Under the pieces are notes generated by a model. That model did no database searches, was not told the origin of the DNA, and was given only the letters and a program-made list of their open reading frames with translations. From Hominiventricola aquisgranensis (GTDB lineage Bacteria > Bacillota > Clostridia > Lachnospirales > Lachnospiraceae), in NCBI RefSeq assembly GCF_040096225.1, contig NZ_JBBMFC010000029.1, positions 1 to 27,432 on the forward strand: a stretch of DNA of 27,432 bases, given 5' to 3'. Of the stretch, positions 23,487-27,432 are shown one piece after another. Both the position numbers and the translations under genes were made by a program. Each line of letters opens with the position of its first letter. The first letter of the stretch is position 1.

Positions 23487-23677
23487 GTGCGTATACCTTC
23501 CTTCCCGTGATAGGTGATGCCATGTGCTGTCCAGCCTTTATGGCATTTGTTTATGCTTTTTATATGTATTGTATCATTTGAACACGGGTTATGCTATATT
23601 AAAATGTAAGATACCCAGGACACAAATTTAAAGCTGTCATGTGTCCATACATTATATAAAACCAAAAGGAGTCTGCC
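23487..23677. promoter_or_regulatory. Divergent intergenic region, DJ-1 gene and CYTH gene
   Basis: 191 bp without a gene. For the plus-strand CYTH gene an extended -10 (TGCTATATT, 23592-23600) is visible without a good -35. Downstream, GGACACA (23618-23624) and TGTGTCC (23640-23646) form a 7-bp inverted repeat around 15 nt, placed in the CYTH leader. For the DJ-1 gene I see no convincing promoter. Confidence 0.35.
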
Positions 23678-24127
23678 ATGAAATCATATGAAATCGAACG
23701 CAAATATCTGATCCATACCATTCCCTTTGATCTGAAGGAGTATGCATTTCACGATATCGAACAGGGTTATCTCTGCACCGAACCGGTTGTCCGCATCCGC
23801 AAGCAGGATGATACTTATTATCTCACTTACAAATCCAAAGGGCTGATGGTCCGGGAAGAATATAATCTGCCCCTGACCGCCGAGGCTTATGCACATCTGC
23901 GCGAAAAAGCTGACGGCAAGCTCATCACCAAGCGCCGTTATCTGATTCCCTTTGGAAAATATACTATTGAGCTGGATCTCTTCTCTTCCCCGAGACCAGA
24001 CCTCATGCTGGCAGAAGTGGAATTTTCCTCTGAGGAAGAAGCTCTTGCCTTTAAAGCACCTGACTGGTTCGGCGAGGATGTAACCAGTTCATCCGAGTAT
24101 CATAACAGCACGCTAAGTCAGTCCTGA
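23678..24127 (+). CDS. CYTH domain (triphosphatase-like) protein
   Basis: A 149-residue CYTH tunnel-fold protein, related to inorganic triphosphatases and thiamine triphosphatases, acting on phosphate chains with divalent metals in the cytosol. The N-terminal signature E-x-E-x-K is EIERK (5-9). Further conserved charged strands follow: VVRIRKQ, YYLTYKSKG, KRRYLIPF, TIELDLF and LAEVEFSSEEEAL, then W..EDVT. All beta strands of a small bacterial CYTH protein appear present. AAAGGAG is 6 nt before the ATG. Exact substrate is unknown. Confidence 0.88.
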   Translation: MKSYEIERKYLIHTIPFDLKEYAFHDIEQGYLCTEPVVRIRKQDDTYYLTYKSKGLMVREEYNLPLTAEAYAHLREKADGKLITKRRYLIPFGKYTIELDLFSSPRPDLMLAEVEFSSEEEALAFKAPDWFGEDVTSSSEYHNSTLSQS

Positions 24128-24262
24128 TCTTTTTCGAATCTCTTCTAATAACTGCTCCTGCGACTTTCCACCTTCCGATTCCGGCATCCGCACAAAGTGA
24201 AGCCGCAGGAGTCTCCATGCCAGCCACATGCGGGCATAAATCTGTTTCATGATTTTCTTCAT
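24113..24262 (-). CDS. Small ORF (49 aa), cationic amphipathic peptide, unknown
   Basis: An open frame of 49 codons with a strong ribosome binding site (GGAGGA, 8 nt before the ATG). The first 26 residues are rich in K/R, W and aliphatic residues (MKKIMKQIYARMWLAWRLLR...) and read as an amphipathic, positively charged helix. The second half is polar with a short acidic/leucine helix (QEQLLEEIRKR). I recognise no family. It overlaps the 3' end of the convergent CYTH gene by 15 bp. A weak promoter (TTGTTG, 18 nt, TAAACA) lies upstream. It could be a small membrane-associated or toxin-like peptide, or a chance ORF; the ribosome binding site favours translation. Confidence 0.5.
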   Translation of the reverse strand: MKKIMKQIYARMWLAWRLLRLHFVRMPESEGGKSQEQLLEEIRKRSGLT

Positions 24263-24520
24263 ACTATAATCCTCCGTTTTGTTCTTATAGACATTATTCC
24301 CTGTTTATTCATTTTTGAATGCCAACAACAACTGTCCGTTTTATAATTTCTAATCTATTATTGCTGGTTTGATTACAAATGTATGCTTTATCATACAATC
24401 CGCTTTATATCTTCTCCATTTTTTCCTCTTTATCGTACTACGTTCGTGTATTTTATTGCAACTATTACTTTTATTTCCAGTACAAATAGAATTAGTTTTC
24501 CACGTTTCTGTTCATATAAA
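24263..24520. other. AT-rich intergenic stretch, no gene seen
   Basis: About 260 bp between the small ORF and the XRE promoter. It is AT-rich with T-runs. A 36-codon hydrophobic frame starting at 24379 lacks a ribosome binding site and was not called. The possible promoter for the minus-strand small ORF lies near 24300-24335. Confidence 0.5.
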
Positions 24521-24547
24521 CAAGTCAAATCGGGAACTTGCTATAAT
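24521..24547 (+). promoter_or_regulatory. XRE gene promoter with overlapping inverted repeat
   Basis: An extended -10, TGCTATAAT (24539-24547), has no good -35, and CAAGT (24521-24525)/ACTTG (24536-24540) flank the -35 to -10 spacer as an inverted repeat. Such repeats are typical operators of autoregulated HTH repressors; the repeat is only 5 bp, so this is a suggestion. Confidence 0.45.
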
Positions 24548-24574
24548 AAGCGCAGATTCAAGAAGGAGAAGATC

Positions 24575-24916
24575 ATGACCAGTTTAAAAGTTGCCGAAAC
24601 GCTGAAAGAGCTGAGACATCATCGCGGATTTACTCAAAAACAGCTCAGTGAACAACTTCATATTTCCAGACAGGCTTATTCCAATTATGAGAATGGTACG
24701 AGGCTTCCGGATCTGGAGACCGCCTGCGTGATTGCAGATTATTTTCAAATCTCGCTGGATCAACTGGTTCGTGTTGGACTCCATCCCGAAAAACCGGCAG
24801 ATCCATTTGCTTCACTTCCAAAAGATATGCAAGATTTTTTGTCAGATTACCACTGTCTGCCCGATGAGAAGCAGAAACGGGTACAAAGCTATACACAGTT
24901 CCTGCGCGATCGGTAA
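24575..24916 (+). CDS. XRE-family HTH transcriptional regulator
   Basis: A 113-residue regulator. Residues about 7-65 form a Cro/C1-type HTH: LKELRHHRGFTQKQLSEQL, then the recognition helix in HISRQAYSNYENGTRLPDLET and the closing helices to ISLDQLV. The C-terminal 45 residues are predicted soluble, with no recognisable ligand domain. AAGGAG lies 6 nt before the ATG. A perfect terminator follows, so it is monocistronic. Placement beside a repeat array and a nuclease remnant marks this as an accessory region. Targets are unknown; self-regulation is plausible. Confidence 0.88.
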   Translation: MTSLKVAETLKELRHHRGFTQKQLSEQLHISRQAYSNYENGTRLPDLETACVIADYFQISLDQLVRVGLHPEKPADPFASLPKDMQDFLSDYHCLPDEKQKRVQSYTQFLRDR

Positions 24917-24936
24917 GTATGGTTATATGAATGCTA

Positions 24937-24980
24937 AAAGGATTCCAGAATGATTGAACCTATTCTGGAATCCTTTCTTC
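24937..24980 (+). terminator. Intrinsic terminator of the XRE gene
   Basis: A perfect 12-bp stem (24940-24951 with 24962-24973), extended by AAA/TTT, with a 10-nt loop and followed by TTTCTTC. It ends the transcript just after the XRE stop. Confidence 0.85.
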
Positions 24981-25202
24981 ACTTAACTTCCTGCAAAATT
25001 TTTCTTGATTTTTATTCCATGACATGCTACTCTGAATCTAATCTGTATGTATCATTGTTCTATATCCAGATATTCAGTCCGTCGAAAGCAACTATCCATT
25101 TTATTTTTAATCTTTGCAGGATTCTTTGCATGTTCCAGTTGTAAAATTTTATAAATTCCTTGCAACGCAAAGCTAATGCAGATACAATAAAGGAGTAATC
25201 TA
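24981..25202 (+). promoter_or_regulatory. Intergenic stretch with a promoter before the repeat array
   Basis: No gene is seen. At its end are TTGCAA (25160-25165) and TACAAT (25183-25188) with 17-nt spacing, followed at once by AAAGGAG and a TTG codon at 25203. The predicted transcription start would fall at or just after the AAAGGAG, so the promoter and the ribosome binding site cannot easily both be used for the TTG. Confidence 0.4.
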
Positions 25203-25215
25203 TTGAAGACACTAA

Positions 25216-25434
25216 ATGAAGCGTTGGGCAGCATACGCGGCGAAGTGAGCGTGGCTGCCCAAAATCTAGTCCGCGGGTTGCTAATTGGATGAAGTGTTTG
25301 GCAGCAAACGCGATGCAGTGGAAATGGCTGCCCAAAATCTAGTCCGCGGGTTGCTAATTGGATGAAGTATTGGGCAGCATACGCGGCGAAGTGAAGGTGG
25401 CTGCCCAAAATCTTGTCTGCGGGTTGCTAATTGA
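25216..25434 (+). repeat. Three tandem 73-bp palindromic repeats
   Basis: Copies start at 25216, 25289 and 25362 with an exact 73-bp period. Copies 1 and 3 are nearly identical; copy 2 differs mainly in its first 40 bp. Each unit holds an inverted repeat (TTGGGCAGC with GCTGCCCAA, 9 bp perfect in copies 1 and 3), then AAAATCTAGTCCGCGGG and TTGCTAATTG. Read in one frame each encodes a variant of NEALGSIRGEVSVAAQ-NLVRGLLI, and the third copy runs in frame into the Rpn-like remnant. The period is not divisible by three and each junction creates an in-frame TGA. Confidence 0.9.
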
Positions 25435-25996
25435 TACGTTTAATATCATAATCACGCCTTTTGATCTCTTTGGCGAAGGCAGATACTGCTATACATTTCA
25501 TGCACGCTGCGACGAGAATCCGTCTCTTGTTTTGGAAGATGGCGCAACCAGAATTTTCCTCAATACCCGCGGAACCAACCGTAATGAAGTATCCGAAGAA
25601 TTAATTCAATTTCTGGAGTATATGGAGCAATCTACTTTGGATGTGGATATCCCCGATACCAATGGAAATCTCATCAAAATCCATAACCATGTCAGGCAAG
25701 TAAAAGCCAGTGAAGAGATTGGAGTGAAGTTTATGCAACGATGGGAAGAAGAAGCTATGTGGAAACGTGAAGGCAGGGAGGCTGGCCTTGCTGAGGGGCT
25801 CAATAAAGGACAGACTATAAATCAAATCTCCATCATACGATTTCAGCTTCTCAGCAAACAGATGACACCTGTTCAGATTTCTGATATTCTGGGACTTTCT
25901 TTGGCGTTTGTTCAGCAGATCTGTGACCTGCTGACAACACACCCACAGGAACCTGATGAAAAACTTGCTGATTATTTCTTAAGTAAAAACAAATAA
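25358..25996 (+). pseudogene. N-terminally truncated Rpn-family (PD-(D/E)XK transposase-like) gene
   Basis: The frame encodes 212 residues from a TTG with no ribosome binding site. From about residue 27 it matches the C-terminal half of recombination-promoting nuclease/putative transposase (Rpn, PDDEXK) proteins: ITPFDLFGEGRYCYTFHARC, LEDGATRIFLNTRGTN, EVSEELIQFLEYME, then a long charged helix (WEEEAMWKREGREAGLAEGLNKGQ) and a C-terminal HTH-like tail (MTPVQISDILGLSLAFVQQI). The N-terminal nuclease core (the D, D/E-x-K residues, about 100 aa) is missing and replaced by the 73-bp repeat. It is therefore probably a decayed gene. An SD-plus-TTG at 25203 in front of copy 1 runs only 29 codons before TGA. 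Confidence 0.7.
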
Positions 25997-26000
25997 AAAT

Positions 26001-26059
26001 AAAGCCCCCAACTGTGCTGATATGTCCCACATATATGGTCATACACAGTTGAGGGCTTT
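26001..26059 (-). terminator. Terminator of pyrC, shared with the convergent Rpn remnant
   Basis: 16-bp arms (26001-26016 and 26044-26059) form a hairpin that is fully paired, with one G-U, only in the minus-strand RNA, where it is followed by UUUAUUUUUAUUU. An inner ATATGT-CCC-ACATAT stem fills the loop. Placed right after the pyrC stop; on the plus strand it has one mismatch but a U4 run. Confidence 0.85.
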
Positions 26060-26070
26060 TATCCAATCCA

Positions 26071-27336
26071 CTAACCTTTATACGCAATCTTTCCCGCGCA
26101 GATGGTGTAATGCACCTTTCCTGGCAAGGTCCAGCCTTTGAACGGACTGTTGGTTGCCTTTGATGCAAAATGATCCACTGTCCACTGTTCTTTTTCGCCG
26201 AAGATTACCAGATCCGCCGGTGCTTCCGGTTCCACGCTTCCCGGCACCATCCGGTAAAATTCTGCGGGATTCTTACTCATCAGTTTCATAAGATCCATCA
26301 GCGTAATATATCCTGGCTCCACCAATGAATAGATACCAAGTGCCAATGAGGTCTCAAGTCCGGTGATACCACTGGGTGCCTGTGCCATCGGTTTTGCTTT
26401 TTCTTCTTCACTGTGCGGCGCATGATCTGTCACAATCATATCAATAGTTCCATCCTGGATACCTTTGATGATCGCCTGTCTGTCTTCTTCTGTCCGCAGA
26501 GGCGGATTCATCCGTGCCAATGTGCCATATTTCAGCACCGCTTCTTCCGTCAATGTGAAATGATGCGGCGTTGCCTCTGCATGAACATCTGCTCCCAGCA
26601 TCTTAGCCAGACGCACCAGCTCCACAGAATTCTTTGAACTGATATGTTGGATACAGACAGAAGCGCCGGTATGCAGTGCCAGCATACAATCTCTTGCCAC
26701 CATCACATCTTCTGCTGCTCTGGCAGCACCACCGTATCCGATCTGCTCTGCCACTTTTCCTTTGTGCACTCCCGGCTCACTCATCAATGCCGGATCTTCC
26801 TCATGGAAAGCCAACGGAAGGCCCAATGCCTTCGCCTGCTCCATAGCCTGCACCAGCAGCTTTTCATCCATCAGCGGGATTCCATCATCGGTAAAGCCAG
26901 CTGCTCCCGCATCTGCCAGTGCCTCCATATCCACCAGTTCTTTGCCCTGAAGTCCTTTTGTGATAGCCGCCGCCTGCAGCACATGGATCGGTGTCTGCTC
27001 CCCTTTTTCCTGCACATAGGAAAGTGTTTCCAGATTATCTACCACCGGCTTTGTATTTGCCATGCAGACTACGGTGGTAAATCCGCCACGGGCTGCTGCT
27101 GCCGCACCAGTCTCAATATCTTCCTTATAAGTAAGGCCTGGATCGCGAAAATGCACATGGGCATCCATCAGTCCCGGTGCCACCACAAGTCCTGTTGCAT
27201 CGATCACTTCCGCATCTGCCGGAACCTTCAGAGCTTTACCAGTCTCCACGATCTGGGAACCTTCGATCATCACATCCATGATCTCGTCCACTTCCCTCAC
27301 CGGATCTATTACTCTGCCTCCTCGAATCAATAACAT
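26071..27336 (-). CDS. pyrC: Dihydroorotase (class I)
   Basis: Closes carbamoyl aspartate to dihydroorotate in de novo pyrimidine synthesis; a zinc amidohydrolase. From the chosen start it has 421 residues, typical for the class I type. Metal ligands are visible: H-x-H in MDAHVHFRDPG, the histidine of LAFHEEDP, CIQHISS and the aspartate of VTDHAPHSEEEK. TDDGIP is also present. The start at 27336 (MLLIRGGRVIDP) is preceded by GGAGG at 8 nt; an upstream in-frame TTG at 27351 overlaps that box. It has its own promoter and terminator and no other pyr gene is in the window. Confidence 0.95.
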   Translation of the reverse strand: MLLIRGGRVIDPVREVDEIMDVMIEGSQIVETGKALKVPADAEVIDATGLVVAPGLMDAHVHFRDPGLTYKEDIETGAAAAARGGFTTVVCMANTKPVVDNLETLSYVQEKGEQTPIHVLQAAAITKGLQGKELVDMEALADAGAAGFTDDGIPLMDEKLLVQAMEQAKALGLPLAFHEEDPALMSEPGVHKGKVAEQIGYGGAARAAEDVMVARDCMLALHTGASVCIQHISSKNSVELVRLAKMLGADVHAEATPHHFTLTEEAVLKYGTLARMNPPLRTEEDRQAIIKGIQDGTIDMIVTDHAPHSEEEKAKPMAQAPSGITGLETSLALGIYSLVEPGYITLMDLMKLMSKNPAEFYRMVPGSVEPEAPADLVIFGEKEQWTVDHFASKATNSPFKGWTLPGKVHYTICAGKIAYKG

Positions 27337-27357
27337 GTCTTCATCCTCCAAGTGTCT

Positions 27358-27378
27358 GGCTGCTGTATGGCAGCAACC
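27358..27378 (-). promoter_or_regulatory. Leader hairpin of pyrC
   Basis: 8-bp hairpin in the minus-strand RNA (GGUUGCUG with CAGCAGCC, one G-U, 5-nt loop) starting about 8 nt after the predicted transcription start and just before the ribosome binding site. On the plus strand the same hairpin has a mismatch but is followed by T5, so it could also be a weak plus-strand terminator. Confidence 0.45.
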
Positions 27379-27392
27379 TTTTTCTACCTCTT

Positions 27393-27421
27393 ATGATACC
27401 GCAGGTTTTTCCTGTGGGCAA
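27393..27421 (-). promoter_or_regulatory. Predicted promoter of pyrC
   Basis: TTGCCC (27421-27416) and TATCAT (27398-27393) at 17 nt. The spacer carries an inverted repeat (CCGCAGG, T5, CCTGTGG on the plus strand), a possible operator. No PurR or PyrR signature was recognised. Confidence 0.5.
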
Positions 27422-27432
27422 GGAGGATTATG

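Noticed and set aside
25052..25408. Minus-strand frames with a repeated GSHLHF/RTRFWAA motif
   Set aside because: The repetition comes only from the 73-bp tandem repeats; there is no ribosome binding site and the frames do not continue beyond the array.
1..27432. CRISPR arrays, rRNA or complete tRNA genes
   Set aside because: No regularly spaced short direct repeats with unique spacers and no rRNA or tRNA sequence was recognised; the only tandem array is the contiguous 73-bp repeat.

Overview
The window looks like a stretch of chromosome from a spore-forming member of the Clostridia, most likely a Lachnospiraceae gut anaerobe (Blautia/Dorea/Ruminococcus-like). This rests on a type III glutamine synthetase, an alpha/beta-type small acid-soluble spore protein, a DUF4364 gene, the rho/rpmE/DUF1385/prmC/prfA order, AGGAGG-type ribosome binding sites and medium GC. 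The taxonomic call is inference from gene content. Almost all genes lie on the minus strand. The exceptions are two conserved plus-strand genes (13.4-14.9 kb), a CYTH gene and an accessory patch at 24.5-26.0 kb.

Layout, left to right. 1-75 is the 5' end of a group IIC intron on the minus strand, sitting just behind a perfect terminator hairpin (78-105). That hairpin ends the long structured 3' UTR of glnN (250-2334), whose leader carries an intrinsic terminator that probably acts as an attenuator. Upstream on the same strand are a YegS-type lipid kinase, a COG2426 small export protein, a HisC-like aminotransferase, a DUF2156 acyl/aminoacyl transferase-like protein, a sugar-phosphate nucleotidyltransferase and glmM. 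They continue into prfA, prmC, a DUF1385 membrane protein, rpmE with a structured leader, and rho. Divergent from rho is a plus-strand pair: a TIGR01212 radical SAM protein, possibly leaderless, and a DUF4364 winged-helix protein.

14.9-22.4 kb is a protein quality-control cluster on the minus strand in the order tig, clpP, clpX, lon, engB, AI-2E-family permease. Terminator-like hairpins between tig and clpP and between clpX and lon suggest stepwise attenuation. It is followed by a spore SASP gene with a candidate sigma-G promoter, a DJ-1/YajL-like protein and a plus-strand CYTH phosphatase.

24.1-26.0 kb is the least ordinary part. It holds a 49-codon minus-strand ORF with a strong ribosome binding site, an XRE repressor gene with an inverted repeat at its promoter, and three tandem 73-bp palindromic repeats fused to an N-terminally truncated Rpn-family (PD-(D/E)XK transposase-like) gene. 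The window ends with pyrC (dihydroorotase, minus strand) with its own terminator and promoter.

Functionally, translation termination (RF1 with its methylase PrmC), transcription termination (Rho), cell-wall precursor supply (GlmM), nitrogen assimilation (GSIII) and proteolysis (trigger factor/ClpXP/Lon) dominate. No complete novel defence or biosynthetic system was seen. The most interesting points are RNA-level elements (intron at a terminator, glnN attenuator, rpmE and lon leaders), a dispersed palindrome family, the small ORF and the 73-bp repeat array.
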